This document shows positions 34,921 to 44,477 of a stretch of 64,000 nt of DNA, piece after piece. The DNA is taken from the NCBI GenBank assembly GCA_004020875.1, contig SAPZ01000007.1, positions 62,001 through 126,000 on the forward strand, in the 5' to 3' direction. The position numbers were made by a program, and so were the translations under genes. The notes under the pieces were generated by a model. The model was given only the letters and a program-made list of their open reading frames with translations, was not told the origin of the DNA and searched no databases. Source of the DNA: Mesorhizobium sp. Its GTDB lineage: Bacteria; Pseudomonadota; Alphaproteobacteria; Rhizobiales; Rhizobiaceae. The stretch's first letter is position 1; each line of letters opens with the position of its first letter.

Positions 34921-35688
34921 ATGGGGGGAAGGCTGACTGGCAAGGTCGCCATCGTTTCAGGCGGCGCGACGGGCATGGGCGGGGCGGCTTCGGAGCTGTT
35001 TGCCGCCGAAGGCGCCAAGGTGGCGATCATCGACCGCAATGGCGAGGCGGCCGGCAAGACCGCCGCGGCGATCCGGGCGCGGGGCCATGTGGCGGAGCAT
35101 TTCGTGGCGGACGTTTCGGACGAGGCGCAGGTCGAGGCTGCGGTGAAAGCGGCGACGGCAAAGCTCGGTCCGGTCACGGTGCTGTTCAACCATGCCGGCA
35201 CGATCGTCATCAAACCATTCCTGGAGACGAGCCTGCAGGAATGGGACTGGCTGCATGCCGTCAACGTCCGCTCGATGTTCCTGATGACCCGCGCCGTGCT
35301 GCCCGGCATGATCGCCGCCGGCGGCGGCTCGATCGTCTGCACCTCGTCGATCTCGGCCGTGGCGGCGACGCCGAACGAAGTGCTCTATGACACCACCAAG
35401 GGCGCCTGCCACATGTTCGCGCGTGCCATCGCGGTGGAGTTCCGCGACCGCAACATCCGCTGCAACGCCGTCTGCCCCGGCTTCATCCGCACGCCACACG
35501 GCCTGCGCGAGGTCGCCGATCTCGGCAAGCTCGGCGTCGATGTTTCCGACGCCGCCATGGCCGCGCAGCAGGGCCGCATCGGCGAGCCGGAGGAAGTGGC
35601 GAAGGCGGCGCTGTTCCTGGCCAGCGACGAATCGAGCTTCGTCAACGGCGCGCATCTGTTCGTCGACAATGCCTTCACGGCGATCTGA
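34921..35688 (+). CDS. SDR family oxidoreductase
   Basis: A 255-residue short-chain dehydrogenase. The cofactor motif SGGATGMG is at residues 13-20, the active-site serine in CTSSISA at ~140 and YDTTK at ~156. NHAG replaces the usual NNAG motif. The C-terminus ends HLFVDNAFTAI. ATG 34921 follows GGGAGACAAAA; the longer frame upstream to 34687 is not supported. It stands opposite the BMP-type transporter operon, and its substrate is unknown. Confidence 0.9.
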   Translation: MGGRLTGKVAIVSGGATGMGGAASELFAAEGAKVAIIDRNGEAAGKTAAAIRARGHVAEHFVADVSDEAQVEAAVKAATAKLGPVTVLFNHAGTIVIKPFLETSLQEWDWLHAVNVRSMFLMTRAVLPGMIAAGGGSIVCTSSISAVAATPNEVLYDTTKGACHMFARAIAVEFRDRNIRCNAVCPGFIRTPHGLREVADLGKLGVDVSDAAMAAQQGRIGEPEEVAKAALFLASDESSFVNGAHLFVDNAFTAI

Positions 35689-35694
35689 GGCCTT

Positions 35695-35876
35695 TCCTCG
35701 CCCCACTAAAGTGGGGAGCGGTGGCTCGGCGAAGCCGAGACGGAGAGGGGACTCCCTGCGTGAAGCCAGAACCGGCTGAGAATTTGCCGCAAACTCGGCG
35801 CCGAAAGCGCAACCATTCGACCGTCGGCGCCGGCCGCTTCGCGGCCACCTTTCCTCCCGCTTTGCGGGGGCGAGGA
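35695..35876. repeat. Dispersed palindromic element, second copy of the 14202-type family
   Basis: CCCCACTAAAGTGGGG and CGGCTTCGCCGAGCC-type hairpins (here GGCTCGGCGAAGCCGAGA) plus a right end with GGCCGCTTCGCGGCC and GCTTTGCGGGGGCGAGG. It fills the gap between the convergent SDR and BMP-operon genes. A third element is at 57934-58100. Confidence 0.8.
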
Positions 35877-35885
35877 AATCCACGC

Positions 35886-36830
35886 CTACCGCTCCTCCCT
35901 TCGGAACGGCTTGAGCAGCGCTGACGGCGCCACTGCGTTGCGCGACATGAAGGCCATGGCGACGATGGTGAAGATGAAGGGCAGCATCAGGAAGGCTTCG
36001 TAGGGGATGTGGCCGAGGCCGCTCGCCTGCATCCTGAGCTGCAGTGCGTCGACGAAGGCGAAGAGCAGCGCGGCACCGGCCGAGCGCCAGGGGTCCCAGC
36101 GGCCGAACACGACCAGCGCGATCGCCACCCAGCCACGGCCGGAGACGACGCCGAAGGTGAAGGCATTGAATTGCGCCATGGTGAGGAAGGCGCCGGCAAG
36201 CCCCATCAGCGCGCCGCCGAGGATCACCGCCTGGAAGCGCGTGGCGATGACGCTGACGCCGGCGGAGTCCGCCGCGCGCGGGTTCTCGCCGACCATGCGC
36301 ACCGACAGTCCCCAGGGCGTGCGGTAGAGCACGAAGGCGGCGAGCGGGACGGCCATGATGGCGAGATAGACCAGCGTGAACTGGTTGAACACCGCGGGGC
36401 CTAAAACCGGCATGCCCGAGAGCAGTGGGATCGGCACCGGCTTGAAGCCGTCGATGCTCGGCGGCACCGATTGCTGGCCGAAGATCAGCCGGTAGAGGAA
36501 ATAGGCAAGGCCCGACGAGAACAAGGTCACGCCGATGCCGCAGACATGCTGGCTCAGCCCCAGCGCCACCGTGAACAGCGCATGCAACGCGCCCATCGCC
36601 GCGCCAACCAGCACGGCCACAAGCACACCCAGCCAAAGGCTGCCGCTGAGGCTCGTGGCGGTGAAGCCGGCCATCGCCGACAACAGCATGATCCCTTCGA
36701 TGCCAAGATTGAGCACGCCGGCGCGTTCGGAAAACATTTCGCCGAGCGTGGCGAAAGCGAGCGGCGTGGCGATGCGGACAATGGCGGCAAGGAAGCCGAC
36801 CTGGAAAATCTGCTCGAACACCGCGCTCAT
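35886..36830 (-). CDS. BMP-type ABC transporter permease 2 (nucleoside importer class)
   Basis: A 314-residue inner-membrane permease of the branched-chain/BMP transporter class. The family motif GVLNLGIEGIMLLSAM is near residues 38-53 and GENPRAADSAGVSV near 190. About eight to ten hydrophobic helices are present. Its ATG overlaps the upstream permease's stop by 4 bases. It is the last gene of a binding-protein/ATPase/permease/permease operon. The larger frame 35886-37388 is a frame-shifted extension upstream and is not used. Confidence 0.92.
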   Translation of the reverse strand: MSAVFEQIFQVGFLAAIVRIATPLAFATLGEMFSERAGVLNLGIEGIMLLSAMAGFTATSLSGSLWLGVLVAVLVGAAMGALHALFTVALGLSQHVCGIGVTLFSSGLAYFLYRLIFGQQSVPPSIDGFKPVPIPLLSGMPVLGPAVFNQFTLVYLAIMAVPLAAFVLYRTPWGLSVRMVGENPRAADSAGVSVIATRFQAVILGGALMGLAGAFLTMAQFNAFTFGVVSGRGWVAIALVVFGRWDPWRSAGAALLFAFVDALQLRMQASGLGHIPYEAFLMLPFIFTIVAMAFMSRNAVAPSALLKPFRREER

Positions 36831-37882
36831 GTCTGCGCTCCCACGCGGCGGATGCGATAGGCGGTGAAGAGCAGCGCCACCAGCATGGCAAGCAGCGCCG
36901 TGCCCTGGATGACGTCGCTGAGGAAAGCTGGCACGCCGGTCGCGCGCGACATCGCCTCGGCGCCGGTCATGACGGCGGCCAGGAAGATCGCCGCCGGCAC
37001 CACGCCGAGCGGGTTTAGCCTCGCGAGCATCGCGACGACGATGCCGGAATAGCCATAGCCGGGTGAGATGTCGCTCATCACCTGGAAGTGCACGCCGCCG
37101 ACTTCGCCGACGCCGGCCAAGCCCGCCAGCGCGCCGGAGAGCAGCGCGGTCGACAGCAGCACGCGCTGCACGTTGATGCCGCCAAAGCGCGCGGCTTCCG
37201 GATTCTCGCCGGTGACGCGGATGCGGAAGCCAAGCGTGGTGCGGGCGATCAGGAACCAGCAGAGCGGTGCCGCGATCAGCGCCACGACGACGCCGAGATG
37301 CAGCCGCGTGCCTTCGATCAGCACCGGGAGATTGGCGGAATCCTCGATCGGCGGCGAGATCGGGTAGCCGGAAAAGGTGTCCTTCCACGGCCCTTCGATC
37401 AGCGCCATCAGCGCGTAATAGATGACCGAGTTGAGCAGCAGCGAGCTGACCACGTCGTCGACCTTGAATTTGACGCGCAATGTCGCCGGCACCAGCGCGA
37501 CGACAGCACCGGCGGCCGCGCCCACAATCGCCATCAACAGCATGGCGAGGGTGCCCGGCATGGGGATCTCGCCGACGAAGCAGCTTGCCACCGCGCCGGC
37601 GAGCAGCTGGCCCTCTGCGCCAATGTTCCAGAATTTGGCGCGGAAGGCGATCGCCACCGCAAGGCCGGTGAAGATCATAGGTGCCGCGCGCACCAGGGTC
37701 TCGGTGATTGCGTAGCTGTCACCGAGCGAGGCTGACAACATCACGCCATAGGCTTCGATCACGCCTGCGCCGGCGATGGCAATCAGGCCGCTGCAGAGCA
37801 CCAGCGTCGCGGCGATGGCGATCAAGGGGAGCACCAGGTTGAACCAGGCCGGTGTCGACGTGCGGGCTTCGAGCCGAAACAT
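36827..37882 (-). CDS. BMP-type ABC transporter permease 1
   Basis: A 351-residue inner-membrane permease. It shows FRAKFWNIGAEGQLLAGA near residues 80-100 and VTGENPEAARFGGINV near 227, hallmarks of this permease class. It ends with a 4-base overlap into the second permease. Its start shares one base with the ATPase stop (TGATG). Nearest characterised systems import nucleosides (NupQ/YufQ-type); the substrate here is inferred only at that level. Confidence 0.92.
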   Translation of the reverse strand: MFRLEARTSTPAWFNLVLPLIAIAATLVLCSGLIAIAGAGVIEAYGVMLSASLGDSYAITETLVRAAPMIFTGLAVAIAFRAKFWNIGAEGQLLAGAVASCFVGEIPMPGTLAMLLMAIVGAAAGAVVALVPATLRVKFKVDDVVSSLLLNSVIYYALMALIEGPWKDTFSGYPISPPIEDSANLPVLIEGTRLHLGVVVALIAAPLCWFLIARTTLGFRIRVTGENPEAARFGGINVQRVLLSTALLSGALAGLAGVGEVGGVHFQVMSDISPGYGYSGIVVAMLARLNPLGVVPAAIFLAAVMTGAEAMSRATGVPAFLSDVIQGTALLAMLVALLFTAYRIRRVGAQT

Positions 37883-39393
37883 CAGGCGTGGCCCTCCGCG
37901 CCGGTCATCATCAGACCGAGCCTTGCGACGGTGGCATCCGCGCCCGAAAGCGTGCCGGCGATGCGGCCCTCATACATCACCGCGATGCGATCCGAGAGCA
38001 TCAGCAATTCCTCGAGGTCCTCGCCGATGACGACGATGCCGCAGCCCTTGGCGCGCATGGCGAGGAATTTTTCGTGGATGAAGCGCGCGGCGCCGATGTC
38101 CAGACCGCGCGTCGGCTGCGAGACGATCAGCACCTTGGGATCGAAGGCGAGCTCGCGCGCCAAAAGCGCTTTCTGCAGATTGCCGCCGGACAGCGCGCCG
38201 GCACGCACCATCGGTCCGGGGCAGCGTATGTCATAGGCCTTGATCTGCTCTTCGGCGAAGGCGCGGATCGCGGCCGGGTTGAGCAGGCCCTTGCGGCTGA
38301 AAGCTTCGGTGCCGATGCGCGGCAGCACCATGGAGTCGGCCAAAGGCAGGTTGGTGACCAGGCCGGTTGTCATCCGGTCTTCCGGGATGCGGCCGAGGCC
38401 CAGCGCCTGCAGTTCTCTGGGAGAGAATTGCGCAATCGTTTTGCCGGCTATCGTCATCGTTCCGACCTTCGGCGGCAGCATGCCGAAGATCACATCGGCC
38501 AGCGTCCGCTGGCCGTTGCCCGACACTCCGGCGATGCCCAGAATCTCGCCCGCCCGGACGAAAAGCGACACATCACGGAGCGGCGTGCCGGTATGGCCCG
38601 AGGTGGAGATGCCGTCGAGCGTCAGCACGGCGGAGCCGGGCGTCGAAGCCTCCTTGACTGGCGGCACGATCTCGTGGCCGCACATCAGTTCGGCCATCGC
38701 GGCCGAGGTCGTCTGCGCCGGATGATCGACGCGGCCGGCGACCTTGCCATGACGCAGCACGACGCAGCGATGCGTGAGCGCCCTGACTTCGTTGAGCTTG
38801 TGCGAAATGAAGATGATGCCCAGCCCCTGAGCCGCCATGGAGCGCAGGGCCGCGAACAGGCCGTCGACCTCCGACGGCGCCAGCACGGCGGTCGGCTCGT
38901 CGAGGATCAGAAGCTTCGCGCCGCGAAACAGCGCCTTGACGATTTCCAGCCGCTGCTGCTCGCCGACAGACAGCGCCGACACCGGCAGGTTCGGATCGAG
39001 GCTCAGGCCGTACTGCCGGCTGATTTCATTCAGCCGCGCAAGCCCGCCGGCGCGGTCAATGCGGCCGGATCTGCCGGGAATACCGATAAGCAGGTTTTCC
39101 AGCACCGTGAGGCGCGGCGCGAGGTGAAAATGCTGATGCACCATCCCGATGCCGGCGGCGAGCGCATCGGCCGAATTGTGAATGGCGACCGGCCGTCCTT
39201 CGACCAGTATCTCCCCGGCGTCCGGCGCATAGGCGCCGAACAGCACGTTCATCAGCGTCGTCTTGCCGGCGCCGTTCTCGCCGAGCAGGCCCAGGATTTC
39301 GCCGGGCGCGACGCTGAGATCGACGGCCTCGTTCGCCTTGACGGCGCCGAAGATCTTGGTGATGCCGCGCATTTCGATGAGTGGGGCGGACAA
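37882..39393 (-). CDS. BMP-type ABC transporter ATP-binding protein (double domain)
   Basis: A 503-residue fused double ATPase. The first domain has an intact Walker A (GENGAGKTT, ~residues 38-46) and signature LSVGEQQRLEIVKALF. The second domain has a degenerate P-loop (GVSGNGQRT instead of GxxGxGKS/T) but an intact signature LSGGNLQKALLARELA, which is normal for this family and suggests one active site. It overlaps the permease start by 1 base. Confidence 0.95.
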   Translation of the reverse strand: MSAPLIEMRGITKIFGAVKANEAVDLSVAPGEILGLLGENGAGKTTLMNVLFGAYAPDAGEILVEGRPVAIHNSADALAAGIGMVHQHFHLAPRLTVLENLLIGIPGRSGRIDRAGGLARLNEISRQYGLSLDPNLPVSALSVGEQQRLEIVKALFRGAKLLILDEPTAVLAPSEVDGLFAALRSMAAQGLGIIFISHKLNEVRALTHRCVVLRHGKVAGRVDHPAQTTSAAMAELMCGHEIVPPVKEASTPGSAVLTLDGISTSGHTGTPLRDVSLFVRAGEILGIAGVSGNGQRTLADVIFGMLPPKVGTMTIAGKTIAQFSPRELQALGLGRIPEDRMTTGLVTNLPLADSMVLPRIGTEAFSRKGLLNPAAIRAFAEEQIKAYDIRCPGPMVRAGALSGGNLQKALLARELAFDPKVLIVSQPTRGLDIGAARFIHEKFLAMRAKGCGIVVIGEDLEELLMLSDRIAVMYEGRIAGTLSGADATVARLGLMMTGAEGHA

Positions 39394-39466
39394 AGGGTGC
39401 TCCCGGGATTTGCGATCCGGCTAACCGCGAAGGGCAGCGCCGATGCCCCCCTTTTTGGCCTGGCGG

Positions 39467-39605
39467 CCATCTCCCCCTCAGGGGCCTTCAAGGGGGAGAT
39501 CAGATGTCACGCCGGCTTTCGCCAACTTTCAACGTTGAAAAGATCAAGCGCCGTCAACGAAACTGCCAATCTCCCCTCGAGAGGGAGATGTCCGGCAGGA
39601 CAGAG
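39467..39605. repeat. Dispersed element related to 4319-4480
   Basis: Left arm contains CATCTCCCCCTCAGGGG with AAGGGGGAGATC, right arm AATCTCCCCTCGAGAGGGAG and GATGTCCGGCAGGACAGAG. The centre (GTCACGCCGGCTTTCGCCAA) matches the 4319 element's GTCACACCGGCCTTCGCCAA. It lies between the BMP-binding-protein gene and the ATPase gene. Confidence 0.8.
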
Positions 39606-39635
39606 ACAGCCTCGCGCCAGCCCCTCAGCCGGGCG

Positions 39636-40661
39636 TCAATCCGAAACCGGCGTGTTCTCGTCGACGTCCACGCGGAAATTGCCTTCGAGGATCTCGGCCT
39701 TCTTCTTCTCGACCAGATCCTTGACCTCTGCCGGCAGCGTCTTGTCGAATTTGTGATAGGGGGCCAGATACGAACCGCCCTTGGCCATACGCGAGAAATC
39801 GCCATAGTCCTGCGCGGTGAAGACGCCGGCCTTGACCAGCTTTATCGCCTGCTCGACCGTCGGATACATGTCCCAGACCGGGCCGGTGATGACCGTATCG
39901 GGGCCGAGGCTAGACTGGTCGGACATGTTGGAGATGGCGAGGATCTTCTTCTCGACCGCCGCCTCGATGACGCCGAAGCGCTCGGCATAGATAACGTCGA
40001 CGCCCGCATCGATCTGCGCGACGGCCGCTTCCTTGGCCTTGGGCGGATCAAAGAAGGAACCTATGAAGGCGACCTTCTTCTTGACGTTCGGGTTCACCTC
40101 CTTGGCGCCGGCGAAGAAGGCGTTGACCAGCCGGTTCACTTCCGGAATGCCCATCGCCGCGACAGCGCCGACCGTGCCGGACTTCGACATCTTGCCGGCG
40201 ATCATGCCGGACAGATAGGCGGGCTCATGGATCCAGTTGTCGAAGACGCCGAAATTGGGCTCGGCCGGGCCGGCGCCGGAGCCGAACAGCCAGGCCGTCT
40301 TCGGGAACTGCTTGGCGGTCTTTCGCGATTCACGCTCGGCGGCGAAGGCGTCGCCCAGCACCAGCTGGTAGCCGCCTTGAGCATATTCGCGCATCACGCG
40401 GCTGAAGTCGGCGGTCTGCACCTTTTCCGACCATTTGTATTCGATGCCCAGTTCCTTCTCGGCCTTCTGCAGGGCGACATGGATCTGGTTGTCCCACGGT
40501 TCCTCGATCGGGGTGGCGAAGATCGCCGCCACCTTCAGCTTCTTGTCCTTGGCGAAAGCCGCGCCGGGCAGCACGGTCGCCGCGAGGCCGAGCGCGCCAA
40601 GTTCCAGCACGTTGCGCCGCGACAGGCCGGCGCGTTGCGTTTTGCTATGGTCGTTTTCCAT
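39636..40661 (-). CDS. BMP family ABC transporter substrate-binding protein
   Basis: A 341-residue periplasmic binding protein. It has a twin-arginine-type signal (LSRRNVLELGALGLAATVLPG) and a cleavage near AAFA-KDK. The Med/BMP domain follows (KVAAIFATPIEEPWDNQIH at ~residues 43-61, GDAFAAERESR near 104 and IDAGVDVIYAE near 218). This class binds nucleosides or related purines. It is the first gene of the importer operon, ahead of the ATPase. A Tat-type signal is unusual but not rare in this family. Confidence 0.92.
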   Translation of the reverse strand: MENDHSKTQRAGLSRRNVLELGALGLAATVLPGAAFAKDKKLKVAAIFATPIEEPWDNQIHVALQKAEKELGIEYKWSEKVQTADFSRVMREYAQGGYQLVLGDAFAAERESRKTAKQFPKTAWLFGSGAGPAEPNFGVFDNWIHEPAYLSGMIAGKMSKSGTVGAVAAMGIPEVNRLVNAFFAGAKEVNPNVKKKVAFIGSFFDPPKAKEAAVAQIDAGVDVIYAERFGVIEAAVEKKILAISNMSDQSSLGPDTVITGPVWDMYPTVEQAIKLVKAGVFTAQDYGDFSRMAKGGSYLAPYHKFDKTLPAEVKDLVEKKKAEILEGNFRVDVDENTPVSD

Positions 40662-40784
40662 TGAAGTGCCCCTCTGTTCGACAGCCGTGTCGAGCCGGCC
40701 GTTCCAAAAATGTCAGACGCTCAGGACTATGGAACGGCGCCTGAGATTTGTCCACATGGTCAAATTTGGCGTGTCGCCTCGGCG

Positions 40785-40974
40785 TTCGTCATCCACGGGC
40801 GGAGCAAGGAGCGTAGCGGCGCAGCGCAGACCCGAGGATCCATGCCGGAACGTCGGAGCGCCCCAACAGCGCAGAACGAGCGATTCTGCGCTGACCCTAT
40901 TCTGCGCCGCCGCGTTCGCCGTTGATGTAACGGCATGGATTCCAGGGTCTACGCTTCGCTTCGCCCTGGAATGA
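40785..40974. repeat. Dispersed palindromic repeat pair
   Basis: ATTCCAGGG (40939-40947) and CCCTGGAAT (40964-40972) form a 9-bp stem. GGATCCATGCCG-type sequence (40837-40847) inversely matches CGGCATGGAT (40931-40940). It fills the gap between the BMP-binding-protein gene and the fadJ-like gene, and supplies the latter's stop codon. Confidence 0.75.
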
Positions 40975-43054
40975 CGAAGTTACGGGACGCCACCCGCAGC
41001 CCCCAAGCCCCCGTCTCGGCAAACCGCCTCAACGCCGGCGCCGGCTCCAAGATCGCCCTGCCGGTTCGCCCATGCCAATACTCCAGGCGCTCGACGATCC
41101 TGCCGGCTCCTTCGAGCCCGGCCCAGAACATCGGCCCGCCCTTGCCGACCGGGAAGCCATAGCCATTGACCCAGACGACATCGATGTCGGAAGCGCGTGC
41201 GGCGATGCCTTCCTGAAGGATCTTTGCGCCTTCGTTGACCAGCGGATAGAGTGTGCGCTCGATGATTTCCTCGGCGCCGATCTGGCGTTGGGCGATCCCG
41301 AGTTCCTCCGCCTTGGCACGGATGAGCGTCTCGACTTGCGGATCCGCGACCGGTTCGCGCGCGCCGCTCTCGTAGCGGTACCATCCACTTCCGGTCTTCT
41401 GGCCGAAATGACCCTGCTCGCACAGCATATCGGCGATTACGGCCGCCTGACCACGCGCCTTGCGGTTGCGCCAGCCGATGTCGAGGCCGGCGAGATCGCC
41501 CATCTGGAACGGTCCCATCGACCAGCCGAAATCGGTGAACGCCTTGTCGACCTGGGCGGGGGAGGCCCCTTCGAGCAACAGCGCTTCGTTCTCCGCACCC
41601 CGCGCGGCCAACATGCGGTTGCCTACAAAACCGTGGCAGACGCCGACGACGACCGCCACCTTGCCGATAGCCCGGGCGAGATCGGTCACCGTCGCCAGCA
41701 CCTCGGGCGCGGTCTTTTCGGCGCGCACGACCTCCAGCAGCTTCATGACGTTAGCCGGCGAAAAGAAATGCATGCCGAGCACGTCTTGCGGCCGCGACAT
41801 CGAGGCCGCGATTTCGTTCACGTCGAGATAGGAGGTGTTGGTGGCGAGGATGGCACCGGGCCTGGCGATGGTATCGAGCTTGCCGAACACCTCCTTCTTT
41901 ACCGCCATATCCTCGAACACGGCCTCGATGATCAAATCGCAATCTGCAAGATCGGCATAGTCGGTGCTGCCCGTGAACAGGCCGAGCCGCTTCTGCTTGG
42001 CCTCTTCCGTCAACGAGCCGCGGCTGACGGAGACGGCATAGTTCTTCTCGATCGTCGCCAGCCCGCGCCGCAGCGCCTCCTCGCTGGTCTCGAGCAATGT
42101 CACCGGGAGACCGCCATTGGCGAAGGCCATGGCGATGCCGCCGCCCATCGTGCCCGCGCCGATGATGCCGACGCATTCGATCCGGCGCCTCTGGAGATCC
42201 TTGCCGGGCACCTTTGCGGCCTCGCGCTCGGCGAAGAACAGATGCCGCTGCGCACTCGACTGATCGCCGGAAACGAGTTTCAGGAAAAGCTGCCGCTCGG
42301 CGGCCAGCGCCTCGTCGAACGGCAAGGTGATGGCGTTGCGCACGGCTTGGGCGCAGGCAAGCGGGGCTTCCAGCCCGCGGGCTTTTTTGGCCAGCTCAGC
42401 GGCCTGAGCGTCGAAAGCGGCAAGATCGGTCCCGGCAAGGCGGTCATTGCGGTCGCGTACCGGCACGAACGGACCGCCTCTATCAGCCATTTCGCCAGCG
42501 AAGCGAACCGCCCCTGCCAGGAGATCACTGTCGACAACAGCGTCGACGAGACCGGCGGCTTTCGCCTCGCCGGCCGAAATCGGCGTTCCGGACACGATCA
42601 TGGCGAGCGACTTCGCGGCGCCGATCAAGCGTGGCAAACGCACCGTGCCGCCGCCGCCCGGCAACAGGCCTAGCTTTACTTCCGGCAGGCCGAGCTTGGC
42701 GCTCTTTTCCGCTACGCGAAAATGGCAGCCCAATGCCAGTTCCAGCCCGCCGCCCAGCGCCGTGCCATGAATGGCGGCCACCGTCGGCTTGGGAACCGTT
42801 TCCAGCAAAGCGATGATGGCGCGCAGTTCCGGCTGCTGCACCGGCTTGCCGAATTCGGTGATGTCGGCGCCGGCTACAAAAGTCCGCCCGGCGCAGGCGA
42901 TCACGATCGCCTTGGCGGCAGGATCGTCGCGCAAAGCCGCGAGCGCCTCATAAAGCGGCTTGCGGACATGAAAACTCAGCGCATTGACCGGCGGGTTGTC
43001 GATGGTCACCACCGCCACGCCGTTCTCGTTCGCGATGCTGACAGAACTGGACAA
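40949..43054 (-). CDS. 3-hydroxyacyl-CoA dehydrogenase / enoyl-CoA hydratase fusion (FadJ/FadB-like)
   Basis: A 701-residue bifunctional beta-oxidation enzyme. The N-terminal enoyl-CoA hydratase domain (residues ~1-190) has AGADITEF and [13 protein letters not shown]. The dehydrogenase domain has a Rossmann motif [13 protein letters not shown] near residue 294 and [16 protein letters not shown] near 425. It hydrates enoyl-CoA and oxidises the 3-hydroxyacyl-CoA. The start is at ATG 43054. The last residues ([10 protein letters not shown]) run into a dispersed repeat that also provides the TAG stop. Confidence 0.94.
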   Translation of the reverse strand: MSSSVSIANENGVAVVTIDNPPVNALSFHVRKPLYEALAALRDDPAAKAIVIACAGRTFVAGADITEFGKPVQQPELRAIIALLETVPKPTVAAIHGTALGGGLELALGCHFRVAEKSAKLGLPEVKLGLLPGGGGTVRLPRLIGAAKSLAMIVSGTPISAGEAKAAGLVDAVVDSDLLAGAVRFAGEMADRGGPFVPVRDRNDRLAGTDLAAFDAQAAELAKKARGLEAPLACAQAVRNAITLPFDEALAAERQLFLKLVSGDQSSAQRHLFFAEREAAKVPGKDLQRRRIECVGIIGAGTMGGGIAMAFANGGLPVTLLETSEEALRRGLATIEKNYAVSVSRGSLTEEAKQKRLGLFTGSTDYADLADCDLIIEAVFEDMAVKKEVFGKLDTIARPGAILATNTSYLDVNEIAASMSRPQDVLGMHFFSPANVMKLLEVVRAEKTAPEVLATVTDLARAIGKVAVVVGVCHGFVGNRMLAARGAENEALLLEGASPAQVDKAFTDFGWSMGPFQMGDLAGLDIGWRNRKARGQAAVIADMLCEQGHFGQKTGSGWYRYESGAREPVADPQVETLIRAKAEELGIAQRQIGAEEIIERTLYPLVNEGAKILQEGIAARASDIDVVWVNGYGFPVGKGGPMFWAGLEGAGRIVERLEYWHGRTGRAILEPAPALRRFAETGAWGLRVASRNFVIPGRSEA

Positions 43055-43153
43055 GCGGAACCTCCCGAGACCGGCTACAACCGCGCAAGGGTTTACTAGG
43101 CCCGCCTGCCAATGGGAACCCGATCCGGCCCTGGCCCAATGATTGGCCGGCGG

Positions 43154-43744
43154 TCAGTTATCCACCCGGCCGAAGGGCGGCACGTCGCCGATCACTTCGC
43201 GCTTGTCCTTGCCGCAGACGAAGGTCTTGGCTTTCTCATCCGCCAGCTTGCGCGCCTGGTCGTTGGCCTGCGGGTTGCCGGTCGCCAAAACCAAGCCAAC
43301 GGTGCAGCCCTGATGCTCTTCGGGTTGCGCGACCTTGGCGACGACCAGCACGTCGGTCGATTTCTTCTCGCCCTCAGGGTTGCTGACCGAGCGGCGATGA
43401 ATGGCGGCGAAGGGGATGGCGACATCGCCATTGGTCTCGATCCGCCATTCCACCTTGGGGCCCGACCCGTTGAAGGCGGTGAAACTCTCCCAGACCGCGG
43501 TCATGTCGTCGGACGGAAAGCCGTAATAGACGGATTCGCGTGCGTCGTCGTAGCCGATCAGCACCGGGTAGCCGCGATAGCCTGAGCAGACGAGGCTCGC
43601 CCAATCGCCGTCGCCTTCCGCGGCCTGCGCATAGGTCACGCAATCCTTTTTGGAGTCGAGATCGGTGTAGGCGCTGGAGATGTCGCCGGCCTGGGCCGCC
43701 TGGCAGAAAGCGGCGAGGGCAAGCGGGGTCAGAAGGGCACGCAT
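43154..43744 (-). CDS. Exported protein, unknown function
   Basis: A 196-residue protein with a signal peptide (LLTPLALAAFCQAAQAGD). The mature part contains SAYTDLDSKKDCVTYAQ, then GDGDWASLVCSGYRGYPV and GCTVGLVLATGNPQANDQA, with four cysteines. The cysteine spacing suggests disulfides. I do not recognise a named domain. ATG 43744 is used. It is followed on the same strand by the fadJ-like gene, 99 bases downstream. Confidence 0.7.
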   Translation of the reverse strand: MRALLTPLALAAFCQAAQAGDISSAYTDLDSKKDCVTYAQAAEGDGDWASLVCSGYRGYPVLIGYDDARESVYYGFPSDDMTAVWESFTAFNGSGPKVEWRIETNGDVAIPFAAIHRRSVSNPEGEKKSTDVLVVAKVAQPEEHQGCTVGLVLATGNPQANDQARKLADEKAKTFVCGKDKREVIGDVPPFGRVDN

Positions 43745-43789
43745 CGATGGCAACTCCGTTTCGAGTTGCCGGAAGCGTACCGCCGTCTG

Positions 43790-44398
43790 CTATTTCTTCA
43801 AGCTGGCTTCGATCAAGAGGTCGGCGTTGCGGGCAACCGACGCCGCTGGTCCGCCACGGCCGAAAAGCTGGCCGCTGATATAGGCGCCTTCGATGAGAAG
43901 CAGCAGGCCGTCGCCCAGCGTGTCGGAATCCACCGCGCCCATCGCCGCCGCCATGGCGCGCAGGCGCCGGCGCAATTCCTGCTTGTTGTTCTCGCTGACG
44001 ATGCGCGCCGGGTGGCCGCGCTCGGGATATTCCACAGCGGCGTTGGTCATGCCGCAACCGCGATAATCGGGCTTTTGCGTGCGTTTTCCGACCCGGGTCA
44101 GGAAAGCGATGATCTGCGCGCGCGGATCGCCCGGATGCGCGTTGACTGCCTCGTCGAAGCGTTCCCAGAATTCGAGGTCGTATTTGCGCAGATAGGAGGC
44201 GGCAAGCTCGTCCTTGGAAGGGAAGCTGCGATAGAGGCTGGGCTTGGTGACGCCGGCGCGCTTGACGATCTCGTCAACGCCGATCGCCCTGATGCCCTCG
44301 CGATAAAAAAGGTCACGCGCCACGTCCAGAATCTTGTCCGCCGCCTTGGGGGCAGGAGCCGCGCTCAACGACGCTTCAATTTTATTGTCCGATGACAT
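43790..44398 (-). CDS. TetR family transcriptional regulator
   Basis: A 202-residue repressor. The N-terminal HTH (residues ~20-65) has AADKILDVARDLFYREG, then IVKRAGVTKPSLYRSFPSKDEL. The remainder is the ligand-binding helical domain. The large frame from 45589 is antisense to the MFS gene, and ATG 44398 is the start. It is divergent from an MFS transporter gene, with a perfect 18-bp inverted repeat between them, so it is probably that gene's repressor and its own. Confidence 0.93.
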   Translation of the reverse strand: MSSDNKIEASLSAAPAPKAADKILDVARDLFYREGIRAIGVDEIVKRAGVTKPSLYRSFPSKDELAASYLRKYDLEFWERFDEAVNAHPGDPRAQIIAFLTRVGKRTQKPDYRGCGMTNAAVEYPERGHPARIVSENNKQELRRRLRAMAAAMGAVDSDTLGDGLLLLIEGAYISGQLFGRGGPAASVARNADLLIEASLKK

Positions 44399-44411
44399 GC
44401 AAACAACTCGC

Positions 44412-44441
44412 TTGACAATGTTACTGACCGGTACGTATGTA
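44412..44441 (+). promoter_or_regulatory. Promoter of the MFS gene
   Basis: TTGACA (44412-44417), an 18-base spacer and TATGTA (44436-44441) on the plus strand. The left arm of the operator repeat lies in the spacer, where a bound repressor would block polymerase. The inferred transcript start is near 44448. Confidence 0.6.
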
Positions 44442-44477
44442 GGGCGACGTCCCATTGCAACGTACCGGTCAGTAACA
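44419..44477. promoter_or_regulatory. Perfect 18-bp inverted repeat, candidate TetR operators
   Basis: TGTTACTGACCGGTACGT (44419-44436) is the exact reverse complement of ACGTACCGGTCAGTAACA (44460-44477). The arms are 23 bases apart, and each contains an ACCGGT palindromic core. The right arm ends on the A of the MFS ATG. Two opposed sites between a TetR gene and its neighbour fit autoregulation. Confidence 0.8.

Noticed and set aside
37852..39756. A 634-residue plus-strand frame over the BMP ATPase and binding protein
   Set aside because: The minus-strand genes have clear motifs and coupled starts; this frame has shadow composition and crosses a dispersed repeat.
41072..42673. A 533-residue plus-strand frame over the fadJ-like gene
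   Set aside because: Composition and lack of domains mark it as an antisense shadow of a well-supported enzyme.
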